From the NCBI RefSeq assembly GCF_900182595.1, contig NZ_FXTN01000003.1:310001-374000 (forward strand): a stretch of 64,000 nt of DNA. The letters run 5' to 3'. The notes under the pieces are model-generated. The model made no database searches. It was not told where the DNA came from and saw only the letters and a list, made by a program, of their open reading frames with translations. The DNA comes from Pedobacter westerhofensis. Lineage in GTDB: Bacteria; Bacteroidota; Bacteroidia; Sphingobacteriales; Sphingobacteriaceae. Positions 9,040-17,830 of the stretch are shown in pieces. The position numbers and the translations under genes are program-made. Numbering within the stretch: position 1 is the first letter of the stretch; every line of letters starts with the position of its first letter.

Positions 9040-10332
9040 TTAAGAATTATGCTTTAGTACACGATAGAAAAAATAAAAGGAAGACATGATCAGGCCAATA
9101 CCTACATTGATTATCGAAAACATCAGCACATTAGTTGTATCAGACAAATCCATAAAATAAATCAATAATGCCTGAGCAAGGATACTCACAGAGATATGTA
9201 CTGCAGGTGGCAATATCCAACCCCGGGCAACAGAAAGTGAATAGGTAATTCCCCCAACCATTCCTATGCATCCCGAAATAGTAATCAATAATATCTCTTC
9301 ATGAAGATCACCGTAATTTTTACCCAGAATATAAAGTACCTGACTCGGAAACAAGTAAACAAATCCACAAATTAATGCGCTCATACCAAAAAGCAGGAGA
9401 ACTATCTGAATAAATCTTGATAACAGAACTTTAGGATCATCACTTAGTCTGGCAAATCGTGGAACAACCAAAGTAGAAAATAGGGTAGTAAAAATAGTAA
9501 GTACCACTGCGAGCCGTCCTAGCGCTCCAATTTTGGCTATAGAAGCTGTATTTCCATAAATCGAAATCAACCATATTGTGATTTGACTGGAAACACAAAA
9601 GTAGATAGCACTTGGCATTGTACGTTTAACCATTTTCAAAATCTCTCTCTTTACTTCAGGATCAGAACCCTGGGAATAATCGGCGAACCTTTCGCCTACT
9701 TTTCTAAGCTTTATATTAGCCCATATTCTGGGAAGCCCGTTTGCGAGAATAGCTATAAAGGTGAATGGAAGAAAAAATAAAGAGGCAACCAGCATTAATA
9801 TACGTGCAATATTAGCTGCCACCTGATTCTTTTGGAGAGGTGTAATATCCTGATTCAGCTTCAGCGGTATTTCCAGTAGATTGTCTGATAGGGCTGCATA
9901 GAATGCTGGAATTAAAGACACTGCAATTAATGTAGAACTCATCCAGGTTGCACCATGTGAAATCAAAAGATAAAACAAAATAGGTAGTGATATTGCAAGA
10001 CTAGCTATTGCAAACTTTTTCCGCATTTCCATTCCTGTTACAACCACTTTACCAAGTGCGACAGGATCCTGCCATACCTTTCCACCCGTTGCTAAGGTAC
10101 CTGTGCTAATACCTCCGTCGGCAAGCAGAGAAATAGTACCAAGCATAGTATTTGCAAGTGTGTATAACGCGTACTCATCTGTGGGGAGCAATCGTATAAT
10201 AAAAATCCCGCTAATCAAAGCAATACCCTGCACAAGCATCTGAGCCGACCCGGTTACAGAAACAAGCTTGCCCCATTCAAAAGCTCTTGCATATTTAGGG
10301 TTGGCATGTAATTTATATAGCAAGCTTTTCAT
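9040..10332 (-). CDS. wzx: Wzx-like oligosaccharide flippase
   Basis: A 430-residue polytopic membrane protein with about twelve hydrophobic segments, the expected size and topology for the polysaccharide transporter (PST/MOP) family. It has the N-terminal pattern of this family: a short cytoplasmic helix, then QMLVQGIALISGIFIIRLLP and GDGGIS-like TLLADGGISTG. It would flip undecaprenyl-pyrophosphate repeat units from the cytoplasmic to the periplasmic face for the polymerase. Three bases separate it from wzc upstream. It is assigned as Wzx from topology and context; no residue distinguishes its substrate. Confidence 0.85.
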   Translation of the reverse strand: MKSLLYKLHANPKYARAFEWGKLVSVTGSAQMLVQGIALISGIFIIRLLPTDEYALYTLANTMLGTISLLADGGISTGTLATGGKVWQDPVALGKVVVTGMEMRKKFAIASLAISLPILFYLLISHGATWMSSTLIAVSLIPAFYAALSDNLLEIPLKLNQDITPLQKNQVAANIARILMLVASLFFLPFTFIAILANGLPRIWANIKLRKVGERFADYSQGSDPEVKREILKMVKRTMPSAIYFCVSSQITIWLISIYGNTASIAKIGALGRLAVVLTIFTTLFSTLVVPRFARLSDDPKVLLSRFIQIVLLLFGMSALICGFVYLFPSQVLYILGKNYGDLHEEILLITISGCIGMVGGITYSLSVARGWILPPAVHISVSILAQALLIYFMDLSDTTNVLMFSIINVGIGLIMSSFYFFYRVLKHNS

Positions 10333-10335
10333 CCG

Positions 10336-12675
10336 CTATTTTTTAAATAATTTGGCTAAAAATCCCTTCTGCTCAACTTCCAGTCCGTATCCGTAACCAT
10401 ATCCATAACCATAATTGCCTTCATGTTTCACATCGTTCATCAGGATGGCGATATTTTTCATTCTCTGTGTGATATAAATTTCCTGAGGAATTTCAAGTTG
10501 ATCTTTGAAAGTGTAACCTTGACGCACGACATATAACGTTAGGTCAGCGTATTTACTTAACAACTGAGCATCTGTAACCATTCCTATCGGGGGCGCATCA
10601 ATAATAATATAGTCAAACCTTTCCTTTAGTTCCTGCATTAACAGATCAGTACGATCATTTAATATAATTTCAGTTGGGTTAGGCGGAATATTACCTGAAT
10701 TGATGATGAATAGATTTTCATGTGTACCTGATGGCTTGGTAATAGCGGAAGGTTCTACTTCGGTAGAAACGATATAATTGGTGAATCCAAAATCGTTTTT
10801 CATCATCAGCTTGTTAGACAAATTTGGTTTCCGTAGATCCATTTCCATCACCACAACTTTTTTACCGGAAATTGCAAGGACGGTAGCCAGGTTTATCGAG
10901 ACAAACGATTTACCTTCTCCAGACATGCTTGAAGTAAGAAGAATGGTCTTCTGATTATCCTTAAGAAAAAACGTCAGATTTGTCCTTAATGCCCTGAATT
11001 GTTCAGAAATCGGAGTGCGTGAATCCTGGCCTACAACGATAGTCTCAAGTATATTTGCACTTTTACCAATTTCCCCAATGATTGATACCTGCGTATGGTT
11101 GGTGACCTGTTCTTTTGAGTTTACTTTGTTATTCATCCTGTCCGCTATAAAAATAACCGCGAAAGGCAGAAAAAGTCCCAAGACAAATCCATATCCCAGG
11201 ATATTTGTTCTTATTGGACTAATTGGCCCATAAGAAGTTGGTGGCTCAATGATTTTGCAATTTGAGATATTAGATGTTTTAGAAATCGCCGTTTCTTCTC
11301 TTTTTTGTAGCAAGAAAACATACAGTTCCTGTTTAATCTGCTGTTGTCTTGATAAATCCAGAAATCCTCTTTCCACTACCGGTACTTTATGGACCTGGCC
11401 AGCTAGCTGATTAGAGCGCGATTGGATTTGATCCTTAGAAATGAGCAGTGATTTCCTCATTCCTTTAAGGCTAGTCAACATATCATTCTTTGCCAAAGCA
11501 ATCTGATTATTCAGATTTTGCATATAGGGGTTATCTTCAGTCTGCCCTATGCTTCTTTTCTCTTTCTCTAAAACAATAGTATTATATCTTTCAACCAGTG
11601 TCTGGAATGTCGGATCATCCAATAATATACCGCTTGGAACCAGCCGTTGATTAGAACCGGATGTAGTCAAATAATTTTCAACCGAATTCAACACATTCAA
11701 TTGCGTTTCAACTTTTGCTTGCTGTTCAAGATATTCACCGCTTGAACTAATCAATAGACTCGACTGAGCGGTGAGGTCAGCAAGTTTGTTTTTCTGCTTA
11801 AAATCCTGCACACTGCCTTCAACGCTACCAAGTTCTTTGCCAACATATAACAATCGGTTATCGATAAAAGCAATGGTGCTATCTGCAATTTTATTTTTGT
11901 CAAGCAGATTTCCATCGATATAAGCTTTAATTAAGCTATTAAGGATGTCTTCCGAATTTGCAGCAACAGGATTGGTGTAATTCAGGTAAATCATATCTAC
12001 CTGCTTAATAGGAATAGATACCTCCAATTTGCCCATTAATGCGGAAACTGTATTTTTTATCGTTGATACGCTTATCAGGTATGAAGAATTTTTGTCTATT
12101 TCCCCACTCCCCCGTTCAATCTGTACTCTTCCCAAACCGGGTACAACAAAAGGTTGATAAAAATCAACTACCTTATCATAAGTTTTGTTAAATAGTCTCA
12201 GTTTATTGCCGCTGAAAGCTAACTCTAAACTAATAGGGCTAATTCTTTCTGGAGAGTCCAGCAGAGTTAGCTTCACAGGACTGTCTTTATATAAGTCCAC
12301 TGACAAGATCTGTCCCTTATGATAATAAGTGATGTAAGATTTCAAATCTCTCACCACCTTTTCCATCAGATGACGTGTTTTGAAAATTTCGGCCTCTCCT
12401 TCAACATTGCTGGAAGTGCTAAACTGCGAACTCAATGCTTTTGCCATGGCGTCTTCTCCAGAAGACTGACCTTTGTCACTGGAGATTAACACTTTTGCAG
12501 TTGTTTTATAGATTGGAACTGTATATCTCAAATAAAGATATGAGATCGCCAGACAGATGGCTGCTGAAATAACAAACCAATACCAATTCTTAAGCAGTTT
12601 GGTGGCAAGCAATGTAAAATTCACCTTGTTTTTTTCTACAAAGATGTCTTCTTGAACAGGATTCTGATTAATCAT
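10336..12675 (-). CDS. wzc: Wzc-type chain-length regulator and bacterial tyrosine autokinase
   Basis: A 779-residue protein with a Wzz-type N-terminus (membrane helix about 31-50), a long periplasmic coiled-coil region, a second membrane helix about 485-510, and a cytoplasmic BY-kinase. The kinase has Walker A SSMSGEGKS (582-590), Walker A' VVVMEMDLR (607-615) and Walker B YIIIDAPP (689-696). The C-terminal autophosphorylation cluster is a regular run of five Tyr-Gly pairs, with Tyr at 755, 757, 759, 761 and 763. It controls polymerisation and export together with Wza through cycles of phosphorylation. Membrane and kinase parts are fused, as usual in Bacteroidota. No Wzb-type phosphatase gene is seen in the window. 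Confidence 0.95.
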   Translation of the reverse strand: MINQNPVQEDIFVEKNKVNFTLLATKLLKNWYWFVISAAICLAISYLYLRYTVPIYKTTAKVLISSDKGQSSGEDAMAKALSSQFSTSSNVEGEAEIFKTRHLMEKVVRDLKSYITYYHKGQILSVDLYKDSPVKLTLLDSPERISPISLELAFSGNKLRLFNKTYDKVVDFYQPFVVPGLGRVQIERGSGEIDKNSSYLISVSTIKNTVSALMGKLEVSIPIKQVDMIYLNYTNPVAANSEDILNSLIKAYIDGNLLDKNKIADSTIAFIDNRLLYVGKELGSVEGSVQDFKQKNKLADLTAQSSLLISSSGEYLEQQAKVETQLNVLNSVENYLTTSGSNQRLVPSGILLDDPTFQTLVERYNTIVLEKEKRSIGQTEDNPYMQNLNNQIALAKNDMLTSLKGMRKSLLISKDQIQSRSNQLAGQVHKVPVVERGFLDLSRQQQIKQELYVFLLQKREETAISKTSNISNCKIIEPPTSYGPISPIRTNILGYGFVLGLFLPFAVIFIADRMNNKVNSKEQVTNHTQVSIIGEIGKSANILETIVVGQDSRTPISEQFRALRTNLTFFLKDNQKTILLTSSMSGEGKSFVSINLATVLAISGKKVVVMEMDLRKPNLSNKLMMKNDFGFTNYIVSTEVEPSAITKPSGTHENLFIINSGNIPPNPTEIILNDRTDLLMQELKERFDYIIIDAPPIGMVTDAQLLSKYADLTLYVVRQGYTFKDQLEIPQEIYITQRMKNIAILMNDVKHEGNYGYGYGYGYGLEVEQKGFLAKLFKK

Positions 12676-12693
12676 GGATATATGTTAAAAGTC

Positions 12694-13491
12694 TTAAAAT
12701 CTTGCTACGATGGTTACTAACAGCGTTACTACAGATATAGCAATAGTAATCAACTGAACTTTCTGTGCATCATTTGCAGCTACTCTCGCTTTGGATGGCT
12801 CTACATAAACCACATCATTCTGTTGCAGATAGTAATAAGGAGATGCAATGACATCGGATGAATTGAGGTTGAGCCGGATAATATCCTTTTTATCTCCATT
12901 GTCCCTCATCAACATTACATTTTCCCTTTTTCCATAAATTGTTAAATCACCAGCTAGAGATATGGCATCAAAAATTGTTATTTTCTCATTTGGCACTGCA
13001 TATGATGCAGGCTTTCCTACTTCTCCAAGTACAGTAATTTTGTAATTTGCAAATCGCACTTGGACAGTCGGGTCTTTATAATATTTAGATGCCTTTGATT
13101 TTATGAGCTCTTTTGCCTGTGTTGTGGTTAATCCCGCGACCTTAATTGACCCAATAATAGGGATCTCGACATTTCCCTCTCCATCTACAAGAAACCCGCT
13201 CATGGAAGCTCCTTTTTCCGAATCGCCACCCTCGCCCGAAGATTTAGAAGAAGTTTGGTTAAAAGCTGAAGGATCAGTTACATCCTGAGTTTGAATAGTG
13301 ATACTTAGAACATCGTCAGTAAGAATTAGTGGTTGTTTAAATGCGGCCTTGGGGATTTGCTGATATTTAGCGGCAGTATCCAGGTTTGATAAATAAACTA
13401 CATTCTGCGTTTTTCCACAGGAAGAGAGAAGGAACGTGCCTAGCACCAGAATTGCCACAATGAGGTTACTTTTCGTGTATATTTTCTTCAT
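12694..13491 (-). CDS. wza: Wza-like polysaccharide export lipoprotein
   Basis: A 265-residue outer-membrane export protein. It has a lipoprotein signal with the lipobox LLSSC (Cys about 25), then a Poly_export domain (VLSITIQTQDVTDPSAF) and a SLBB-like domain (VTVLGEVGKPASYAVPN, ISLAGDLTIYGKRENV). The C-terminus ends in a hydrophobic segment (ITIAISVVTLLVTIVARF) that may be a membrane anchor. It would form the exit channel and partner the kinase encoded 18 bases downstream. It is the first gene of the exopolysaccharide operon, so the promoter should lie just above 13491. Confidence 0.92.
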   Translation of the reverse strand: MKKIYTKSNLIVAILVLGTFLLSSCGKTQNVVYLSNLDTAAKYQQIPKAAFKQPLILTDDVLSITIQTQDVTDPSAFNQTSSKSSGEGGDSEKGASMSGFLVDGEGNVEIPIIGSIKVAGLTTTQAKELIKSKASKYYKDPTVQVRFANYKITVLGEVGKPASYAVPNEKITIFDAISLAGDLTIYGKRENVMLMRDNGDKKDIIRLNLNSSDVIASPYYYLQQNDVVYVEPSKARVAANDAQKVQLITIAISVVTLLVTIVARF

Positions 13492-14470
13492 AAATAAAGA
13501 TTGGTAATTTTAGATTTTAATACAGGAGAATTTACAGTTCTAAAAGGACTTAAATATGTAAAAGCAGAAGAACCATAGTTTGAAAATGAAGGGTTTACAT
13601 GGCGATAAATATCGCTTTGGGAATGATTAGAGGACATTAATAAAATTTTTCATTAAAAAATCGGACATAGCATACATCAAAATTAAAAACAACAAAAACA
13701 ATTAAAGTCTATCCATTCCCCCAGTCAATTTATAGGCAGTTATGCAAATAAAACGCAATACCATCTTGGTTATTATATCAAATTCGTTACAATATAGCTT
13801 TATTTCTAGTATATTTTAAATAAAACAGTTGTTTTTCTTCAAACATGCTTATTAAACGATACTTTTTTAATGTACTAATGCACAGATAAAGTGGTATTCG
13901 ATCGTTTTGGTCATAAACTACTAATATAACCGTTAATTGTGATACGTTTTAATTTAAAATGATATTTTTTTCAGCAAACTATTATTGACTAATAAATATT
14001 GATCAATTTTAATACCAATTAAAAGTACACAGTAAAATAAATTAACATCCACAATACAGTAAAAAAATCTCACTGCTTATGTATCAAACTGTTAGAAATT
14101 ACATAGTGTAAAATATACCCTAAGATACATAACAAATTAAGATAGTAATCATATTATTTTAACATTGATATTTATCGCATCTAATAAAGTGTATCGCTAT
14201 ATATACACTTGATTCGTGTTAGGTAGGCAATAAATTACTTCTTGTTGGATTTTTCAAATGGTTTTGAGATCATTCGAGTCGGAAGCATAAAAAAAATACG
14301 ATATTCACAACCTTTAGCTCTTTTCTCGGAAGTTGTTGTACATTTGAATGGCTGGGATACAAACCTCCTGCCCTGTCCTTTCATCCGATTAGTTTCAGTA
14401 ATCTACGTGAGGTTCAGTGAACAGCCAAGAAACAATTAATAGGATTTTCAATTTCATTTATTTTTTTTAA
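13492..14470. other. AT-rich upstream region of the exopolysaccharide operon
   Basis: A stretch of about 980 bases without a convincing gene. It is very AT-rich and contains the control region of the operon that starts at 13491 on the minus strand. One small open frame at 14242-14439 (plus, TTG start) has no recognisable features. A TAnnTTTG-type -7 match exists at 13678-13685 (minus) but has no matching -33 element. The most obvious structure is an inverted repeat at 14187-14210. Confidence 0.5.
14187..14210. promoter_or_regulatory. Inverted repeat, possible operator
   Basis: Perfect 8-base arms AAGTGTAT and ATACACTT flank an 8-base spacer. Symmetry and spacing suit a dimeric regulator site. 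It lies between the exopolysaccharide operon and the zinc-ribbon gene at 14471. In such AT-rich DNA a chance match is possible. Confidence 0.3.
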
Positions 14471-14716
14471 ATGTTAATTAACGACTCAAACGTCAAGTGG
14501 ATCAATCCCGATAAAGTATATAGCAGGTGCCCCATTTGTAAAATAGGCTACCTTGACAGGAGAGTACCCAGGGACCCTATTGTAAAATATGTATTGTTTT
14601 GGAAGAATGTACGAAGATACAGATGTAATCACTGCTGGAAAAAAGTTTATATCAGAGCCAGTAGAGAACAAGATAAAAAAACTAGCAGCAGCTTCGAGTG
14701 TCAGGACAATCAATAG
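14471..14716 (+). CDS. Small zinc-ribbon protein, function unknown
   Basis: An 81-residue soluble protein with two CxxC pairs: CPIC (20-23) and CNHC (52-55), spaced as in a rubredoxin-like zinc ribbon. Between them is a basic, aromatic segment (YVLFWKNVRRYR). Such ribbons bind nucleic acid or act as structural clips. The coding potential of the opposite strand is equal in length but has no motif, so the plus frame is preferred. It is transcribed away from the exopolysaccharide operon and has no obvious operon partner. I do not recognise a named family. Confidence 0.55.
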   Translation: MLINDSNVKWINPDKVYSRCPICKIGYLDRRVPRDPIVKYVLFWKNVRRYRCNHCWKKVYIRASREQDKKTSSSFECQDNQ

Positions 14717-14925
14717 TCTACAATCTATTTACCAAATTTCGTCCTAGATTCTGAATTGGTCATTCACTTAATAATGGACGGGAAACGCCGAAAGAAGTGG
14801 AGTCATCGTACTTAATATTACAAGAGGAGTTAGCAAGTCGCTGTTTACAGTTCTCTTAGTTAAATTTATAACAAGACGACCATTTTTTCAATATTGATAA
14901 AAGTATTTATTCTATGAAATAAAAA

Positions 14926-16068
14926 TTAATTTCTGCTTTTTTCTAATAATTGAACACGCTCAGTTAATTTATCGTTATCTCGTTTTAGTTCCATAAGATA
15001 GAGGGTAAGTTCTTCTACTTTTTTAAGCAGCTTCGCATTCATATCAGCTACGTTGATACCTTGTTTCTCTATTTGAGTTGAAGACGGTATCTCAGGTAAG
15101 TGTTTATTCTTTATGATAAACTGATCAAGTTCAGACAAAGGCATTAATTTGTACAGAGGCTCAAAAATATAATCCGGCCAGGTTGCAGCGTCAATGGTAA
15201 TATTCACTTCCTTTGCATGGACATTTCCATTTACAGCTAACTTATATCCATTCGGATTCGGAGTTCCAATGCCCAGATTACCGTTGGCTTGCAAAAACAT
15301 AAGCTGCTGCTCATTTCCGTTGTTATCATGGTTGTAAAAAGCAAATCCGCCTTTGTCACCACCTTGTGCATTGGCTATGAAATCTGTTTCGCCCCCGCCC
15401 GCAGTTCTGTTCCACCCGATAAATAACTTACCGGAATTTGTCAGGAAATTGAGATTCCCATACGGACTTGTGGAATCTGTACTTACACCCCCAGTGGAAA
15501 ATGCTCCTTTAATATCCAAGGAAGCTTGAGGAATATTTGTACCGATACCAACGTTGCCATTTGCAAAAATATTCATCAATTGCCTTTGGTTTCCGGAATT
15601 GTCGTGATTATAAAAAGCAAAACCTCCTTTATCGCCTCCCTGAGCATTAGATATAAAATCTGTTTCACCACCACCTCCAGTCCTATTCCAGCCAATGAAG
15701 AGCTTTCCGGAATTTGTGAGGAAATTTAGATTTCCATAGGAACTGGTTGGATCTGTACTCACACCACCGGTTAAAGCTGTACCAAAGACATCTAATGAGG
15801 CTTTTGGTACGGCTGTTCCTATACCCAATTTACCAGGCTTAAAGAAAAAGGTAGTGCCGATAGTTACACCTCCAGAAAAATCTCCACCATAGTTTAGAGC
15901 TAGAACGTTTCCGTCATCGTGGACCAGGGCCCTGCCTCCTGAGCCTCTTGGGGGGAAGGAAAAAAGTACGTCAGCAGCCCCATTGTATCTGAACTCTGTT
16001 ACTTGAGCGCATGCAGTTGCTGATAAAAAGAATAAAATTACTTGAAAAAGCGGTTTTAGATTTTTCAT
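14926..16068 (-). CDS. GNVGIGT-repeat surface protein with C-terminal WPDYVF/EELTLYLIE module
   Basis: About 380 residues from the Met at 16068, chosen because it directly precedes a signal peptide (MKNLKPLFQVILFFL, cut near ACAQ); an upstream Met at 16098 would add ten unlikely residues. The body holds two tandem 92-residue blocks, each starting at a GIGT motif. The C-terminus has the family module: HAKEVNI, TWPDYIFEP, NKHLPEIPS, ADMNAKLLKK, VEELTLYLMEL, then a coiled coil. The fold is unknown; the repeats look like a beta-structured fibre with a C-terminal trimerising coil, and relatives are often labelled tail-fibre-like. It follows another family member 19 bases upstream. Confidence 0.85.
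   Translation of the reverse strand: MKNLKPLFQVILFFLSATACAQVTEFRYNGAADVLFSFPPRGSGGRALVHDDGNVLALNYGGDFSGGVTIGTTFFFKPGKLGIGTAVPKASLDVFGTALTGGVSTDPTSSYGNLNFLTNSGKLFIGWNRTGGGGETDFISNAQGGDKGGFAFYNHDNSGNQRQLMNIFANGNVGIGTNIPQASLDIKGAFSTGGVSTDSTSPYGNLNFLTNSGKLFIGWNRTAGGGETDFIANAQGGDKGGFAFYNHDNNGNEQQLMFLQANGNLGIGTPNPNGYKLAVNGNVHAKEVNITIDAATWPDYIFEPLYKLMPLSELDQFIIKNKHLPEIPSSTQIEKQGINVADMNAKLLKKVEELTLYLMELKRDNDKLTERVQLLEKSRN
15274..15825 (-). repeat. Tandem duplication of a 276-bp (92-residue) block
   Basis: Copy 1 is 15550-15825 and copy 2 is 15274-15549 in the reading direction. Both encode GIGT, a KASLD/QASLD segment, GGVSTD, then GNLNFLTNSGKLFIGWNRT, GGGETDFI, NAQGGDKGGFAFYNHD. The DNA is clearly similar but not identical. 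The same block in single copy occurs in the 33849-35096 product. Confidence 0.9.
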
Positions 16069-16087
16069 CTGATATAGATTTAAATGA

Positions 16088-17017
16088 TTATGGTGCAATA
16101 CGATTTTCTAACTTAGTCAACTTGTCTGAAATTGACAGATTAGTTTGTATTAATTCATCTATTTGCTTTTGCTGACGGATGATTATATCATTCTGCCTCG
16201 TATCATTCTGATCTTTCTCGATCAGGTGAAGGGTTAGCTCCTCGATTTTTCGTAAAAGTTTTGCATTCATATCTCCTACTTCTATACCATTTTTGTGAAC
16301 CTCAAGTGCCGTTGGTATTCCGGGTAAATGTTTATATTGCTTAATAAACAAATTCAGTTCAGGTAAAGACTTTTTTTGATATGCATCCTCGAAAACATAG
16401 TCTGGCCAATTGGAATTTTCAACCTTGATTTCCCGAGCGCGGATGTTACCATTAACTGAAAGTCTTTCCTGTGGAGTGTAAGTTCCAATTCCAACATTAC
16501 CGATAAAATAAGAATCACTTCGTACGAGAAACTCTTCGGTAAGATTAAGAAATACTGAATTTGCAGGTGGCTCCTCACGGACAAGATCAGTCGTCCATGC
16601 CCCCTGACCTGTGATGAGATTAAGCACCGACCCATAGCCGATATATGATGGGATATTGGCATAAAAAGCCCATGTTGATTGTTCTATCTGAACAACCTTG
16701 ACTACATCAGTAATGATAGTCCTTCCACTATTATAAAATGAGCCTGAAGCGTAAAAGCCATTATTATTCGAATCCCCGTTGCTTGTTCTAAAATGTATTG
16801 TGCATTCTCCCTGCTGGTTTGCAATCGCATTATAACCGCCACCGGCAATGATTTTAACTTCAGCGTCTGCTCCTCCCTGAGGTAGGGTCAAGATTCCGAG
16901 CTTATGCCAGCCTGGAAAATTAAAATTATTTCCAATGAGATGCACTTGTGCAGAACTGGAATTAAAGAGGAATAAAAGTAACAGAAGATTGCGAAGATGT
17001 TTAAACGTAGTTTTCAT
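16088..17017 (-). CDS. GNVGIGT-family surface protein
   Basis: A 309-residue exported protein: signal peptide (MKTTFKHLRNLLLLLFLF, cut near SSSAQ), a non-repeated beta-rich body (about 25-165), one GNVGIGTYTP motif, then the C-terminal module AREIKV, NWPDYVFED, YKHLPGIPT, VGDMNAKLLRK, IEELTLHLIE and a long coiled coil with QKQIDELIQ. The body resembles that of the 60470-61447 and 37637-38596 products (an NSGRTIITDV-type strand region) rather than the repeat-block members. It is probably co-transcribed with the gene behind it. The function is unknown. Confidence 0.82.
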   Translation of the reverse strand: MKTTFKHLRNLLLLLFLFNSSSAQVHLIGNNFNFPGWHKLGILTLPQGGADAEVKIIAGGGYNAIANQQGECTIHFRTSNGDSNNNGFYASGSFYNSGRTIITDVVKVVQIEQSTWAFYANIPSYIGYGSVLNLITGQGAWTTDLVREEPPANSVFLNLTEEFLVRSDSYFIGNVGIGTYTPQERLSVNGNIRAREIKVENSNWPDYVFEDAYQKKSLPELNLFIKQYKHLPGIPTALEVHKNGIEVGDMNAKLLRKIEELTLHLIEKDQNDTRQNDIIIRQQKQIDELIQTNLSISDKLTKLENRIAP

Positions 17018-17371
17018 ATATTATTAATATATCATTTCTATTTTTATAGGATCAATTCTACCGCGCACACTTTTCCCACAAAAGCCTACTGAATTTAGTC
17101 ATAACGCCTTTGCCCGGGGTCTTTTTTTCTATTACCCGGTTACGCATAGAGGTAGATAAACTGGTTAAACATATTATCACTTTCAGTAAAAGAGCTGAGG
17201 CTTGAGCCAATTTCATTCACAGCCGGCTCACTTGAAGGAGTTGTTGCATTTGAAGAAATTACATGGAATAGAAAATCAGCAATGGTCAACACCTTATTTT
17301 AAAGCAAATATATTCTCAAAATGCTTTCCTGGGTTAAAGATATATTATCAATATATGAAATGTTAAGTATT
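17018..17371. other. Intergenic region between surface protein and immunity gene
   Basis: The 354 bases hold no complete gene. They contain a piece of RHS DNA (17106-17226) and an AT-rich end close to the immunity gene stop. Confidence 0.6.
17106..17226 (-). pseudogene. Fragment of an RHS B-gene core
   Basis: About 120 bases match the coding DNA of both B genes around residues 320-370 (compare 29300-29435 in B2 and the matching part of B1). The match covers the codons for AVNENG, FTESD, FNQFIYG and RVIEKK. It lacks about a dozen bases around the GYHYDGRN codons, so it cannot be read. The 'agctgaggcttgagcc' spelling follows the B2 copy rather than B1. It marks past recombination or deletion of an RHS cassette behind the B1 immunity gene. 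Confidence 0.8.
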
Positions 17372-17830
17372 TTACTTTAATTTCATTTTTTCCACCCATA
17401 TATTAGATTTCCCATTAAAGTGATCTACTATTCGCTCTTCTACGTTCTCAGCTTCCCAAACTGATGCTCTTTCTAGACCAATACAATCTTCCTTTTTAGC
17501 CGGGATTATATCCCCATTGTTTGGGTTATATAATTCAAAAAAGTCCGGACTAAGTTCATCCTGAATAAATTTCATTGGCAATTTTTTGAGACCCTCTTCC
17601 AAAGGTCTATTACCAATCTTCCTCCATCTGCCATCTACAATAACGTCTTTATATACTGCCACAGTAAAAAGCATATCATGCTTCATCACTTCAGATATAT
17701 CTAAAGCCTTTTTATTAATCACATTATAAATAGCCACAGAAGCTTTATCTAAAACTCTCGCATATGCCAACTTACCATTGGGTAACTTGATTTCTAAGAA
17801 ATCACCTATAACTCTATTCTGTTTTATCAT
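17372..17830 (-). CDS. Imm26-like immunity protein for the B1 toxin
   Basis: A 152-residue soluble protein encoded directly behind the B1 RHS gene, with no gap (B1 stop ends at 17831). The N-terminus, VIGDFLEIKLPNGKLAYARV, matches the start of the Imm26 immunity family as I know it (a G-D, then IPL-DG-YAYGRV pattern). The position downstream of a polymorphic toxin fits the rule that the cognate immunity gene follows the toxin. It has no signal peptide, so it would act in the cytoplasm, consistent with a nuclease toxin. The family assignment rests on a short motif. Confidence 0.65.
   Translation of the reverse strand: MIKQNRVIGDFLEIKLPNGKLAYARVLDKASVAIYNVINKKALDISEVMKHDMLFTVAVYKDVIVDGRWRKIGNRPLEEGLKKLPMKFIQDELSPDFFELYNPNNGDIIPAKKEDCIGLERASVWEAENVEERIVDHFNGKSNIWVEKMKLK

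Noticed and set aside
13678..13685. TAnnTTTG promoter element for the exopolysaccharide operon (minus strand)
   Set aside because: No TTTG element at the proper distance and the region is AT-rich, so a chance match is likely.
14242..14439. Plus-strand 65-codon frame upstream of the zinc-ribbon gene
   Set aside because: TTG start, no visible ribosome binding site, no recognisable feature.
15274..15825. CRISPR-like array
   Set aside because: The repeats are a coding tandem duplication of 276 bp, not short repeats with unique spacers.
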